From the NCBI GenBank assembly GCA_002403205.1, contig DHHJ01000036.1, positions 1-64,000 of the forward strand: DNA of 64,000 nucleotides. The letters run 5' to 3'. Below are positions 28,895-38,670 of the stretch, piece by piece. The position numbers were made by a program, and so were the translations under genes. The stretch is from Anaerolineaceae bacterium UBA4775 (GTDB taxonomy: Bacteria > Chloroflexota > Anaerolineae > Anaerolineales > Anaerolineaceae). The notes beneath the pieces are model-generated. The model was not told the origin of the DNA. It worked only from the letters and a program-made list of their open reading frames with translations, and ran no database searches. Numbering within the stretch: the first letter of the stretch is position 1; every line of letters starts with the position of its first letter.

Positions 28895-29932
28895 ATGACC
28901 CGAACTCCTGCAAAATACCTGCTGTCAGCGTTCTGCCTGCTGATCCTGTCAGCGGCCCTCGGCTGCCAAGGTGAGACCGGCCTGGAGATCATCGAAATAC
29001 CTGCCGAGACGTCCACCCAGACGCTGACTCCCACCCAAACCCCGACCCCCACCCAAACCCTGACCTTCACACCCACCCATACCACCACCCCGGCCTTCAC
29101 GATCACAGCGCGACCGACCAACCCTCCCACCGCCACCCCGACGCCCTTTAGAACTCTGAGTCCGACCCCCACCCCCAGCCAGGCACCGTTGCAGCCGGCA
29201 GTGTTGTTCCCCTTCCAGGACAACTTTGGCGTCACGATCGATTGGTCGTATGCCCACATCACACAGCTCGGATATGATGACCGGGGGGAGGTCAATGACC
29301 TGTGGGTGTTTATGGCCTTTCACCTTTTGGACCGCGGCATTCACCAGCGCAATTTTGATTTCCTGGGGGAAACGATCACCGTCTATTATTTGAATGTTGC
29401 CCACGAATTTGACGGCGTGCTGCTGCCGATGCAATTGGTACTGGGCGGCACACCAGGTGCCAATGTGCCAATCAGCGCGATCCCTGCTGGGGGCAGCGCA
29501 TATGTCCAGGTGGCTCTGCGGGACGGGTCAACGTGGTTTTCACCGCGCGTCACCCACCGCGAGGCCAATCGGGTCTACTCAGAACGGACTGAGCCCGGCG
29601 AGAACGATGATACCTATCCGCTGCTGTTCCTAAAGGATTTACAGGCACTCCTGCCTGACCTGCCGGAGGAGGTCATCCTGCTGGCCAATCACCCGATCCT
29701 GGTCCCGCGCAATGCCTGGCCCCAGGTGAAACTGGACATGACCCGGGTCAGTTACCTGGCAGCGCGCTACCAGCCCTTCTTCGAGCTCGACCCTTATGAC
29801 CGTATTGTGGACCAGAGCCCCTTCGCCTATGCCCTGCGGGATCACATTCTCAAAGGCGAGCCAATGCCCCCGGGGATCTATGCTTTCAGCAGCCGCAACC
29901 TCGTCATCATCACGGGGCAGCAGGGGGAATAG
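28895..29932 (+). CDS. Lipoprotein with Thr/Pro-rich linker, unknown function
   Basis: A 345-residue exported lipoprotein (lipobox AALGC). Residues about 40-100 are a low-complexity Thr/Pro linker, as in many Chloroflexota surface lipoproteins. The following 240 residues form a folded domain I do not recognise, beginning LFPFQDNFGVTIDW. It lies 24 bases after amrB and is probably in the same transcript. The 3' end is followed by a repeat-rich region. A cell-surface binding or structural role is possible, but no function is claimed. Confidence 0.8.
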   Translation: MTRTPAKYLLSAFCLLILSAALGCQGETGLEIIEIPAETSTQTLTPTQTPTPTQTLTFTPTHTTTPAFTITARPTNPPTATPTPFRTLSPTPTPSQAPLQPAVLFPFQDNFGVTIDWSYAHITQLGYDDRGEVNDLWVFMAFHLLDRGIHQRNFDFLGETITVYYLNVAHEFDGVLLPMQLVLGGTPGANVPISAIPAGGSAYVQVALRDGSTWFSPRVTHREANRVYSERTEPGENDDTYPLLFLKDLQALLPDLPEEVILLANHPILVPRNAWPQVKLDMTRVSYLAARYQPFFELDPYDRIVDQSPFAYALRDHILKGEPMPPGIYAFSSRNLVIITGQQGE

Positions 29933-30368
29933 GGGATAGCTGGTGGTTGGTAGCTTGTAGCTTGTAGCTGAAAGTTCAAATCTGAAAGTGCAAGGCTGAA
30001 AGCTAAGGGGAAATTTTAAGGGGCACAGCGCTTTTCTGTGCACCAGCAAATGAGGCGGAGCAGCTGGTAGCTGGTAGCCTGCATCTGAAGGCTGACCAAA
30101 TTCTATGTAGCTCCCCTCCTTTAGGAGGGGCCGGGGGAGTTTATAACCAAAACCTCACCGATCACCCTAACCGATGGAGCACCTCCCCTCCTTTAGGAGG
30201 GGCCGGGGGAGGTCACCCATAACCCCATGTAGAATTCAGAAAAAAATGGTGCTCTCAAAATCGGAGCGCACCCTCCGGTTTTAGCAGGTAACCGGTGGGT
30301 TATCGCCAGTAGCTGAAGGCTGTGCACAATCCACTTTCCCCCTCCTTTAGGAGGGGCCGGGGGAGGTC
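29933..30368. repeat. Second cluster of GC-rich palindromic repeats
   Basis: No gene is visible. Three full copies of the CCCCTCC-TTTA-GGAGGGG palindrome repeat occur at about 30111-30139, 30183-30214 and 30338-30368. They are accompanied by the AGCTGGTGGTTGGTAGC-type companion motif at about 29938, 30061 and 30300. The last copy ends one base before the stop codon of the minus-strand phosphohexomutase gene. Confidence 0.8.
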
Positions 30369-32933
30369 CTACCCCTCACCCCCCGACAACGCTTCCATCC
30401 ATGCGGCCGAAATCTTGCGGTTGCGCGCTTCCAGCACCGCCATCAGGGTCTTTAGTTTAGATTTGATGTCATCCAGTGACCAACCTCGTTCGGCGATCGT
30501 CGCCACAACAGCCTTATGGGTCCTCTCGGTGAACCTAGCTTGGGACAAAATATCCACCAGGCGCCATTCGCTGTAAGCCTTAGTGATCTCTGCAATGGTC
30601 AGCGCTTCCAGCCGGGCCAAAGCCGCTTCCATGATCGCCTTGCCTTGCCGAGGGTCTTTGCTCTCGACATACACGCGGTTGATCGGTTCGGTGCCCGAGG
30701 CACGCACCCGCAACTGGTAGCGGTCATCACCATCGGCATCCCTTAATTGCATTTCGGCCACATCATAGCGGATCCCGCCCAGGCAAGCCACCTCCATCCC
30801 GGCCACCGCCGGGTCGTCGTCTGAGGTCGCCAAATCGAGGTAATAACTGATGAAAGCCTCCTTGGCCTCTAGCGGAGCATCCACATCCACGCGACCGGTA
30901 TGAGAAGTCTCATCATCCGGCGAACAACCATAGGATTTCCATAACCCCGGCATGCGCACCGTATCCTCCCAAATCTCGGCCATCGTGGTGAGCGGGTTGT
31001 CTTCACGGGTGCCAAAATACGCCAGCATATCCAAGACCAGCAGGTTTGCCCAGGGGCCGTCTTTATCGGTGATATGCCCGCGTGTGGTCAAGCCGGAGGA
31101 TTCCTCGCCCCCGATCAGGATGCGGTCACGCCAGTTATCCGGCAGCGGGTTCTCGCCCCGGTAGGCCCGATCCATGCGGCGGATTTCCTCGATGTACTTG
31201 ATGCCAACCGGCACAAGGAAAGCATGTTTCAGGATGCGATCCTCCCGGGTGCCGATGCTGATCTTGTAAAAGGGGTGATTCACATAAGCCGGCAGGGCAC
31301 CTTCCTCGGGTTCGTTTTCTTCATTATCCGGGATCATGCCTGCCAGGACTTCAATCAAAGGCGAGCCGGTCTGTGTGGCGATGACCCGGCCCTTCAAACC
31401 GCGTTCCACACCCAGGTAACGAATCAGCATGGGCAGGATCTGGTTCGGCCGAAAATAAACCCCGCCCTGATCCACCACCCCGAAGCGGTCGGCGTCGGTA
31501 TCCATCCCCAAGCCCAAATGGGCGCTTGTTTCCGCCACTTTGGCTTTGAGGGGGTTGATGAACGGTTCCTCCGGGTTGGCATAGTCCAAACCAGGGAGTT
31601 CCGGGTCGCGCTGGGCATGGATCACCGTATAGCGAATACCCGCTTCACCTGCCAGCCGGGTCATGTACCCCCGGCCGGAGCCATGAAACTCATCAATCAC
31701 AACGGTTTTATCACTAAAGAAGGACCGAATGCGGTCAAAATCCACGGGGATGCGGGCATTGCCGTGCCCGTTGTCCTTGAGCCAGGCCACGTAATCATCC
31801 AGGGGGTCAAAACCCCGCAGCCGACCCTGCCGGCGGCCATCCGCCAGGCTGGTCACCCTGGCATCGGCATCTAAAAGCTGCAGCTCATTGATATGGAAGG
31901 AGATAAAATCCGTCAGGTTGCTCGGCGCCGGGTAACCCAGGCGCGGGTTGAACTTGATTCCCTGCCACTCCGGCGGGTTGTGGCTGGCTGTGCACACCAT
32001 CAGCCCGGCCACCTCATCGGCCGGCAAGTATTCCGTCAGGTAATACACCAGGGCCGGTGTGGGCGTATCCCGGTTGGCAAAATCCACCTCAAAACCATTG
32101 GCCAGGCAGACCTCGGCCGTCCACTGCGCTACCCGGTCAGCGTTTCGGCGTGTGTCGTAACCGATCACCATCCTGCGGCCAGCCAGGTTCTCTCGGCCGA
32201 CGTAGTCGGGCACATCCAGGTCGTTCAAGTAATCGCACAATGCCTGGACAACCTGCTTCGCCCTGCGCTCGGTGAAGTCTGCTCCCCACCGTCCCCGCAC
32301 CCCGGAAGTTCCAAAACGCAGGTATTTGCGATCGTAGATCATGCGCAGCAAACCCAGCCCATGCTCATTGCCAATCAAAAGGGGTTCCTGCGTGCGCAGG
32401 CGGAACATGATCAAACGCTCAAAAATGTTCCCTATTTGGATCACACGGAAAGGCATCCAGCGGTGGGGGTCTTTTTGGAAATCCATGCTGTCCAGCAAGG
32501 GCAGAATCTCGTGCTCGATCGCCGGCCGAATGCTGTCAAAAACCGGTGCGGCGAAATAATCCTTCGCCAGGCCAATGGCTTTCTGGCGCAATTGCCCTGT
32601 CAGGGGAATATAGACATCATCAATCAACGCCCGGCGGGCGCGCCCCTTGTCATCCCTGGGCAGGTACTGCTCCAGACGGTATTGCGTCCCAACGGCGATC
32701 ACGGTCAGCAGCATGCTGATGGCGCGCGAGGAAGTCACGGGGTCATGGCCGATGCGCGCCGGGTCAGCGATGACCTTGTGCGCCAAAATGTCCAAAAACT
32801 GGCTCATGGCTTTCACAGCCGGGCCCCAGCTCTGTTCGGTTTCGGCCGTGATCAGTTCACGGTTGATCTGGTTGAAAACCACACCCAACTGCGGAAGGCC
32901 AATGTCTTCAAATTTGATTTCCAAATTCGTCAT
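30369..32933 (-). CDS. Phosphohexomutase (phosphoglucomutase/phosphomannomutase family) with N-terminal extension
   Basis: Interconverts hexose 1- and 6-phosphates. The 854-residue protein has all four family landmarks: catalytic serine loop TASHNPPEWQG, metal loop GMDTDADRFG, sugar-binding loop GGEESSG and phosphate-binding RASGTEP. Unlike usual 450-580-residue mutases it carries about 200 extra N-terminal residues of unknown role, and the catalytic core begins at RFGTSGVRGRWG. AGGAG 7 bases before the ATG supports the long start. It would feed glucose 1-phosphate from the phosphorylases into glycolysis. It precedes no other gene, and its stop abuts a repeat. Confidence 0.85.
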   Translation of the reverse strand: MTNLEIKFEDIGLPQLGVVFNQINRELITAETEQSWGPAVKAMSQFLDILAHKVIADPARIGHDPVTSSRAISMLLTVIAVGTQYRLEQYLPRDDKGRARRALIDDVYIPLTGQLRQKAIGLAKDYFAAPVFDSIRPAIEHEILPLLDSMDFQKDPHRWMPFRVIQIGNIFERLIMFRLRTQEPLLIGNEHGLGLLRMIYDRKYLRFGTSGVRGRWGADFTERRAKQVVQALCDYLNDLDVPDYVGRENLAGRRMVIGYDTRRNADRVAQWTAEVCLANGFEVDFANRDTPTPALVYYLTEYLPADEVAGLMVCTASHNPPEWQGIKFNPRLGYPAPSNLTDFISFHINELQLLDADARVTSLADGRRQGRLRGFDPLDDYVAWLKDNGHGNARIPVDFDRIRSFFSDKTVVIDEFHGSGRGYMTRLAGEAGIRYTVIHAQRDPELPGLDYANPEEPFINPLKAKVAETSAHLGLGMDTDADRFGVVDQGGVYFRPNQILPMLIRYLGVERGLKGRVIATQTGSPLIEVLAGMIPDNEENEPEEGALPAYVNHPFYKISIGTREDRILKHAFLVPVGIKYIEEIRRMDRAYRGENPLPDNWRDRILIGGEESSGLTTRGHITDKDGPWANLLVLDMLAYFGTREDNPLTTMAEIWEDTVRMPGLWKSYGCSPDDETSHTGRVDVDAPLEAKEAFISYYLDLATSDDDPAVAGMEVACLGGIRYDVAEMQLRDADGDDRYQLRVRASGTEPINRVYVESKDPRQGKAIMEAALARLEALTIAEITKAYSEWRLVDILSQARFTERTHKAVVATIAERGWSLDDIKSKLKTLMAVLEARNRKISAAWMEALSGGEG

Positions 32934-32994
32934 GCAACGCTCCTAAAAGTTATTTCTGTTTGTAATGCTTTTGCACACTTCTCCGGCCGGCCGC

Positions 32995-34473
32995 TCACCC
33001 TGAGCGCGGCACCAGGCCGCCCCGGGTCACATTGAGCACCTCTACATGGCTTCCCGCAGGCGTGCGGGATGCAGCCTGGACGGCTTCGCACAGCGCAAAG
33101 GCTTTTTGCGCCAGGTCAATTTCAGTATGGCGGTTATCCGCCTCGAGCATCAGGCGCACTTTCGGTTCTGTCCCGGAATAGCGCAGGTTGAGCCGGGTTA
33201 TCCCCGGTAAGTCGTCCTTGATCGCATCTCGTAAAGCCATCACTGTTTCGAGCTCTTCCAGTTCAGGCTTCTCAGCCACGTAGGCCGAGGCAATCACCTG
33301 GGGATACTTATGGATGCTTTCAGCCAGGTCGGCCAGGGTCTCGCGCCCGCTGGCGAGGAAAGCCCTGATCAGGTAGATCGCCGAGCGCAGCCCATCGCCG
33401 GTGGTATGCTCGCCATCCATCAGAATGATGTGCCCGGATTGCTCGCCGCCGAGTCCGAACTTCCCACCGCGTTTTTCCTTCAGCAGCATTTCGCGCAGTT
33501 CGCCCATGATGTACTTATCGCCCACTGGCGTCTCAATGAAGGTGATCGCCCTTTCAGCGAAATAATTCACCAAGGCCCCGTTGCGCATTTCTGTGCTGAC
33601 CACGGTCTTTCCCAAAAGCCGCCCCTGCGAAAGCAAATAATCACCCAAGATCGCCAGCATATGATCGCCATCCACCAGATGGCCATTTTCGTCCACGAAA
33701 ATCACGCGATCGGCATCGCCATCAAATACAATGCCAAAATTGGCGTGGTATTTCTGAACCAATGCAAACAGGTCATCCGGATACTGGCGCACATGCTCAG
33801 AACCGGCCTCTACATTAATGTTCGATCCGGTTGGCGAAGCGTGTATGGCGACCACTTCAGCCCCCAGGCGGGAGAACACCTCCGGGGCAAACCAGGAAGC
33901 CGCCCCATTGGCACAATCCAGCACCAGCTTTAAACCGTGCAAAGTGAGGTCTTGATGCTCGTCCACCAGGTGATCTGCGTACAGCTCGCGCATATCCGCA
34001 CCGTCAATGCGGCGTCCGAACTGGCTCGCATGAATGCTGCTCAGGTCCATGGGGTCATCCAGTAGCGCTTCGATGTCCAGCTCAACCTCTTCGTTTAATT
34101 TCAAAGCATTTTCATTGAAAAATTTGATCCCATTTTCATCCACAGGGTTGTGTGAGGCAGAAATGACAACTCCCGCCTCGGCGCTCATTTTACGGACCAT
34201 GAACGCGACTCCCGGGGTGGTGATCACGCCCAGGTCAACCACGGTCGCACCGCTGGCCAGCAAGCCCGTTGTCAGGGCGCTCTGCAGCATTTCACCGGAC
34301 TGCCGGGTATCACGCCCGATGACAAAAGTGGGATGCGAAGCTCGGCGCGAGAGCACTGTACCCGCGGCGTAACCCAGCCGGGTCACAAATTCGGGCACCA
34401 GCGGGTACTGACCAACACGGCCGCGCACACCGTCCGTCCCAAAATACTGTCGTCTTAATTGCTTTGATGTCAT
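32995..34473 (-). CDS. glmM: Phosphoglucosamine mutase
   Basis: Makes glucosamine 1-phosphate for UDP-GlcNAc and cell-envelope synthesis. The protein has 492 residues and shows RQYFGTDGVRG at the N terminus, the phosphoserine loop ISASHNPVDENGIKF, metal loop FDGDADR, GGEQSGHI and the phosphate loop RYSGTEPK, matching GlmM over its length. The ATG at 34473 has AGGAGT 9 bases upstream; an open frame 10 codons longer exists. It lies 61 bases upstream of the second phosphohexomutase, in the same direction. Confidence 0.9.
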   Translation of the reverse strand: MTSKQLRRQYFGTDGVRGRVGQYPLVPEFVTRLGYAAGTVLSRRASHPTFVIGRDTRQSGEMLQSALTTGLLASGATVVDLGVITTPGVAFMVRKMSAEAGVVISASHNPVDENGIKFFNENALKLNEEVELDIEALLDDPMDLSSIHASQFGRRIDGADMRELYADHLVDEHQDLTLHGLKLVLDCANGAASWFAPEVFSRLGAEVVAIHASPTGSNINVEAGSEHVRQYPDDLFALVQKYHANFGIVFDGDADRVIFVDENGHLVDGDHMLAILGDYLLSQGRLLGKTVVSTEMRNGALVNYFAERAITFIETPVGDKYIMGELREMLLKEKRGGKFGLGGEQSGHIILMDGEHTTGDGLRSAIYLIRAFLASGRETLADLAESIHKYPQVIASAYVAEKPELEELETVMALRDAIKDDLPGITRLNLRYSGTEPKVRLMLEADNRHTEIDLAQKAFALCEAVQAASRTPAGSHVEVLNVTRGGLVPRSG

Positions 34474-34528
34474 CCGAAATGACTCCTGTCTCGGTCTTGG
34501 CATAGATGCCCACCGGCGGGTTGATCAC

Positions 34529-35425
34529 TCATTTGATTTGCAGGTCGGCCACCACTGGCAGGTGATCTGTTGCCCGGCGGCTGAGGTCGCCAGATTCGAT
34601 CCGGCACACATAATCCACCAGGCGGGATTGCGGGTAAAAGTAGATATGATCAACTGCCCGGTCAAGGTCGGGGTGGGTCGGGCCATCATTTTCCGGGCGC
34701 AACCGCGTAAACCCCGGCGCAGAATCCAGCAGATGCCTGAGACAATGCTCATCTTCCACAGCATTGAAGTCACCAGCCACGATCAAGGGGTGATTATTCT
34801 CCAAAACGTGGATGCGCACCAGGTCGAGGAACCGGCTGATCTGTTGAAAGCGCATCAACTGGGCCTGTTCGAGTTTTTGGGGCACTGCATCCGGCGGGCA
34901 TTCGCCCACCAGTGTGGTCAGGTGCAATGTGGAAATAAAAGGGTAAGGTGTTTCCTTCAGCCGGGTGAGCAGCACGCAGCGCGGATCGGTATCCCGGGTG
35001 CCTTCGTAAGCCAGCGGGCGGAATAGCGGTATGTTGCGCGGCAGGCCAGAGCGCGTGGGGTCGCTCAGACGGGCAAAGGGTAACCGCGAGTGAATTGCGT
35101 TGCCCTTGGCCCAGTTCCACCAATCACTGAAGATGCCCTTGACCATGACATCCTTCTTGACCTGCATGTGGGTTTCCATCGAGACGATCTTCCCAAAGAA
35201 CTGATGCTCATAGTTGCCCGCCCGGTTGATCAGGTCCATCAAGCTGTGGGTGATCCCATCTGCATCGACATACTGGGTGACTTCCTGCAGACATAACACA
35301 TCCGCATCCAGGTGCGCCACCAGCAGCTCAAGCGCCTTCTGGCGCGACTGCTGGGTTTGGTTGGTGAACTCCTCAAAAGCCTTTTCACCGCCGCCAATAT
35401 TCAGCGTGGCCACGCGCAGATCCAT
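34529..35425 (-). CDS. Endonuclease/exonuclease/phosphatase family protein
   Basis: A 298-residue EEP-fold metal-dependent phosphodiesterase. Seen are RVATLNIGGG at the start, the metal-binding VLCLQEV, the catalytic GDFNAVEDEH, and C-terminal RATDHLPVVADL with the His of the fold. Family members cleave DNA, inositol phosphates or sphingolipids, so the substrate cannot be predicted. There is no signal peptide. The start is ATG 35425; a TTG three codons earlier also fits. It lies upstream of glmM in the same direction with 55 bases between. Confidence 0.85.
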   Translation of the reverse strand: MDLRVATLNIGGGEKAFEEFTNQTQQSRQKALELLVAHLDADVLCLQEVTQYVDADGITHSLMDLINRAGNYEHQFFGKIVSMETHMQVKKDVMVKGIFSDWWNWAKGNAIHSRLPFARLSDPTRSGLPRNIPLFRPLAYEGTRDTDPRCVLLTRLKETPYPFISTLHLTTLVGECPPDAVPQKLEQAQLMRFQQISRFLDLVRIHVLENNHPLIVAGDFNAVEDEHCLRHLLDSAPGFTRLRPENDGPTHPDLDRAVDHIYFYPQSRLVDYVCRIESGDLSRRATDHLPVVADLQIK

Positions 35426-35603
35426 TGTTGTCAAAACCGGGTCCCCCTTCGATTAATCATAAGTCGGGCTGATGTGTATTCAGTCAACATAGCATCATCA
35501 TTATACCAATGAACGCCTAAACCATTTAACGCCCAAAGGGGAGCGTAATAACACACCCTACAAATCCTGTAAACACGGACAAAACGTGGTGGATCTCTGG
35601 TTG

Positions 35604-36656
35604 TTAACCCGCCAGCCGGCCGATGAGCACATCGATGGCGACCTCGCCCGGCATGCTGCCCGTCTTTTCCCCCAGGTCAATTTCGAGCAGATGATGGTGC
35701 AGCCTTTCGAGAGTCGGCAAATCAAACTTTTGCGCCTGGTTGGAAACCTTTCTGGCGACAAACAAAGGCACACCCAGGCTTTTTGCCAGGTCCTGATCCT
35801 TTGCGCCCATTTCCATCAATTCACGCGCCTGGATCAGCAGGCGTACCTGCCGAACGACCATTGGAAAGATCTGGTAAGAAAAATCCCCTTCTTCAAGCAG
35901 GAGATGGAGCAGCCTTAATGCGGTTTTTCCGTCACGGTTGCCCAGCGCATCCACCATGTCAAAGATACTGGCTTGCATTTCATTGAAACATAATTTTTCC
36001 ACATCTTGTTCGGTGACCGGAGCCTCAAAATTTACATAGGTCAAAAGCTTAAGCAGCTCTTGCTGGGCGCGCTGGGTGTTATTGCCCACATATTCGGCCA
36101 GCATTTGCGCCCCTGACGGGGTAACACTCCCCCCCAGTTCTTTGGCCTTTTGAACAATCCAGCCAGACATCTCACGCTCGGTTGGCAGGGCGCAATCCAG
36201 GATGAGGGCCCGCCCGCCGGCTGTGTGCGCCCATTTGATCAGCCAATGCCGGTCGTTAAGCAAGTTCCAGTAGGTTTCCCATCCGCCACCGCGCTTACGG
36301 TTTTTTCTCTCATCCGGAACGACCAGAACAAGGGCGGTTGTAGGCGGCAGGGAGTCTAACAAGGCCACGAAATCAGCCCATTTTTTTGACGCGTTGCCCT
36401 CAGCAGATCGGTTTTTGCCTGTATATGGCTGGAGCGCATCCTCGAGGATCACCAGGCGCCGCTCAGCGAGAAAAGGCAATGCCAGCGCTGCCGCCTGCAG
36501 TTCGCCGATCCCCGCCGTTTTTCCATCGAGGCGGGTCGTGTTCATCGCTGCCATATCCGGAACGCCCAGGTTGCTGATAAAAGTATGCAGATGTGCTTCT
36601 ATCGCCTGGCGGTCATCCCCCCGCAGGATATAGACGGTCGGTTTCTCTTCGGACAT
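35604..36656 (-). CDS. holA: DNA polymerase III delta subunit
   Basis: The clamp-loader subunit that opens the beta sliding clamp. The 350-residue protein has the HolA pattern: a degenerate AAA+ N-terminal domain (VYILRGDD, then FLAERRLVIL), a middle domain and a helical C-terminal collar domain with FSYQIFPMVVRQVRLL and ARKVSNQA. There is no Walker A, as expected for delta. It starts 8 bases after the preceding small membrane-protein gene, so the two share a transcript. The partner delta-prime gene lies at 54204-55217. Confidence 0.88.
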   Translation of the reverse strand: MSEEKPTVYILRGDDRQAIEAHLHTFISNLGVPDMAAMNTTRLDGKTAGIGELQAAALALPFLAERRLVILEDALQPYTGKNRSAEGNASKKWADFVALLDSLPPTTALVLVVPDERKNRKRGGGWETYWNLLNDRHWLIKWAHTAGGRALILDCALPTEREMSGWIVQKAKELGGSVTPSGAQMLAEYVGNNTQRAQQELLKLLTYVNFEAPVTEQDVEKLCFNEMQASIFDMVDALGNRDGKTALRLLHLLLEEGDFSYQIFPMVVRQVRLLIQARELMEMGAKDQDLAKSLGVPLFVARKVSNQAQKFDLPTLERLHHHLLEIDLGEKTGSMPGEVAIDVLIGRLAG

Positions 36657-36664
36657 GGGTTCTC

Positions 36665-37177
36665 TCAGCCGCGGGTGGTTACATGGTGCAGCTTCACGCC
36701 TGCCCTGATGGTGGTCTCAACCCGTTCCAGCTCTAACCCCTGGGGGTCTCCTGAGGTGGTGAACTGTTTCTGGAATTTAGGTCCCAATGGTTGAGTGAGA
36801 ACCAGGGCGGCCGTCGCTATGACGATCGCCAGGGGCAGCCGCTCCAGCTTGCGTCGAAAGCTTTTGCCAGACCCAAGGGTTGCCAGCCAGGCGGCCAAGC
36901 CAGCAAACGCCCCCGGGACGGCGAAATTGGTGCCACAGTTGGGATGGAGCGCCAGCTCGGCCTCACCGGCGCGTAAGCGCTTGAGGGCTTCAATAGCTGC
37001 CTCGGCCACGTCCTCAGCCGTGATCTCGCCCACGATCGTGAACCCCCGTGGGGAAGACATCCCACCCAGGCTGCGGTCAGGGAATTTCCTGTTAAGGACC
37101 TGCATGGTGGCATGTTCCAGACCATGATTACGGCGCGTGCGGGAGATGGGGAAAAAATCAAGTAGTGAGTTGCTCAT
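36665..37177 (-). CDS. Small membrane protein, DUF6391-like
   Basis: A 170-residue protein with the conserved-looking start RTRRNHGLEHATMQVLNRKF, a Gly-rich region with LHPNCGTNFAVPGAFAGLAA, and a hydrophobic segment (about 115-135). I believe this is the uncharacterised DUF6391 type, whose members share a HGLEHAT-like motif. It lies 8 bases upstream of holA and about 95 bases after radA. A TATAAT at 37246-37251 on the minus strand is a possible promoter element. Function unknown. Confidence 0.7.
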   Translation of the reverse strand: MSNSLLDFFPISRTRRNHGLEHATMQVLNRKFPDRSLGGMSSPRGFTIVGEITAEDVAEAAIEALKRLRAGEAELALHPNCGTNFAVPGAFAGLAAWLATLGSGKSFRRKLERLPLAIVIATAALVLTQPLGPKFQKQFTTSGDPQGLELERVETTIRAGVKLHHVTTRG

Positions 37178-37272
37178 CGTTTATCCTGTGTCTCTCTTCA
37201 TATAAATTTCCGGAAACTAAGCCCACCCACAGGTGAACTGCTTCCATTATAACGGTTGATTTAAAAAGGGGG

Positions 37273-38667
37273 TTATCCGAGCAAAGCCAGTTTGAGTGCT
37301 TCGCGCAAGGAGCGCGCTTCCTGCACCTCAATGCCACTCGGCCAGGGCTCTTTACGCTGCAAGCGCCGTGGAACGATAGCGCCTTTGAAGCCCAGGCTGG
37401 CTGCCTCACGAAGGCGGGCATTGATCTGACCGACCATGCGCAGCTCACCCGACAGGCCTAGCTCGCCGATCAGCACCTGGTCTGCCCTGACGGGCTGATC
37501 TCGCATCGAGGAGGCAATGGCGGCCGCCACAGCCAAATCGGATGCGGGTTCATCAATGCGCAAGCCACCGACCACGTTCACGAAGATATCCTGCTCGGAC
37601 AGGTTCAGGTTCAGGCGCCGCGTGAGCACTGCCGCGATCAGCAGCAGGCGGTTGAAGTCAATCCCATTGGGCGTCCGGCGGGGATTGCCAAAATGGGTTT
37701 GGCTGGTGAGCCCCTGGATCTCCACAAGCAGCGGCCGGGTGCCTTCCATGGTCACGGCGATGGCAGAGCCAGGGGCACTTGCCATCCGCTCCGCTAAAAA
37801 GGCCTCAGAGGGGTTGGTGACTTCGATCATGCCGCGCTCCTGCATTTCAAACACGCCCACCTCAGAAGTGGCACCAAAACGGTTTTTCACCGAGCGCAGC
37901 AACCGATAAGCCTGGAAACGGTCACCTTCCAAGTAAAGGACAGTGTCCACAATGTGCTCAAGCACCCGCGGGCCGGCAATCACCCCTTGCTTGGTGACAT
38001 GCCCGATCACAAACACAGCAATCCCCGAAGTCTTGGCCAGCTCACGCAGCCGAGAGGCGCTCTCTCGCACCTGGGAGACCGATCCGGCGCTGGATTCCAT
38101 ATCGGGACGGTAAACCGTTTGGATCGAATCGACCACCAGCAGGCGCGGGTTGACCGCACTGACGTGCTCCAAAATCGCATCCAGGTTGGTTTCTGTCACC
38201 AGGTAGAGTTCATCGGGCAGCCCATCTGGCTGACCCTCACCGCCCAGCAGCCGGTTGGCGCGCATTTTGATCTGCCGTTCTGATTCTTCCCCCGAAACAT
38301 ATAAAACCCGGTTTTCGCCAGCCATTTGCATCGTCATTTGCAGCATCAGGGTGGACTTGCCGATCCCCGGGTCGCCGCCTACCAACACAATCGACCCCGG
38401 GACAACCCCGCCCCCCAGCACGCGGGAAAATTCCTGCAGCGGGACATTGATGCGCTCTTCAGAATCGCCTTCGATTTCGCTCAGACGTTTGGGAATCGAA
38501 AGACCGCCCAGGCCATGCCCGCTGGCATGGCGCAGAGCGGTCTTGTGCTCATCAACGATTTCTTCGACCATACTATCCCAGGCACCGCACTGAGGGCAGC
38601 GACCCAGGGCTTTTGGAGAAGCCCGGCCACAGTCCTGACAGACGTAACGGGTCCTGGTTTTGGCCAT
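37273..38667 (-). CDS. radA: DNA repair protein RadA
   Basis: A DnaB-like helicase acting in recombination branch migration. The 464-residue protein has the N-terminal four-Cys zinc finger (YVCQDCGRAS, then CPQCGAW), Walker A GGDPGIGKST, the RadA-specific KNRFG motif, and a C-terminal Lon-like domain. Length is normal. It begins 3 bases after the clpC stop, a frequent gene order in Gram-positive-type genomes, and is almost certainly co-transcribed with clpC. Confidence 0.95.
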   Translation of the reverse strand: MAKTRTRYVCQDCGRASPKALGRCPQCGAWDSMVEEIVDEHKTALRHASGHGLGGLSIPKRLSEIEGDSEERINVPLQEFSRVLGGGVVPGSIVLVGGDPGIGKSTLMLQMTMQMAGENRVLYVSGEESERQIKMRANRLLGGEGQPDGLPDELYLVTETNLDAILEHVSAVNPRLLVVDSIQTVYRPDMESSAGSVSQVRESASRLRELAKTSGIAVFVIGHVTKQGVIAGPRVLEHIVDTVLYLEGDRFQAYRLLRSVKNRFGATSEVGVFEMQERGMIEVTNPSEAFLAERMASAPGSAIAVTMEGTRPLLVEIQGLTSQTHFGNPRRTPNGIDFNRLLLIAAVLTRRLNLNLSEQDIFVNVVGGLRIDEPASDLAVAAAIASSMRDQPVRADQVLIGELGLSGELRMVGQINARLREAASLGFKGAIVPRRLQRKEPWPSGIEVQEARSLREALKLALLG

Positions 38668-38670
38668 AGA

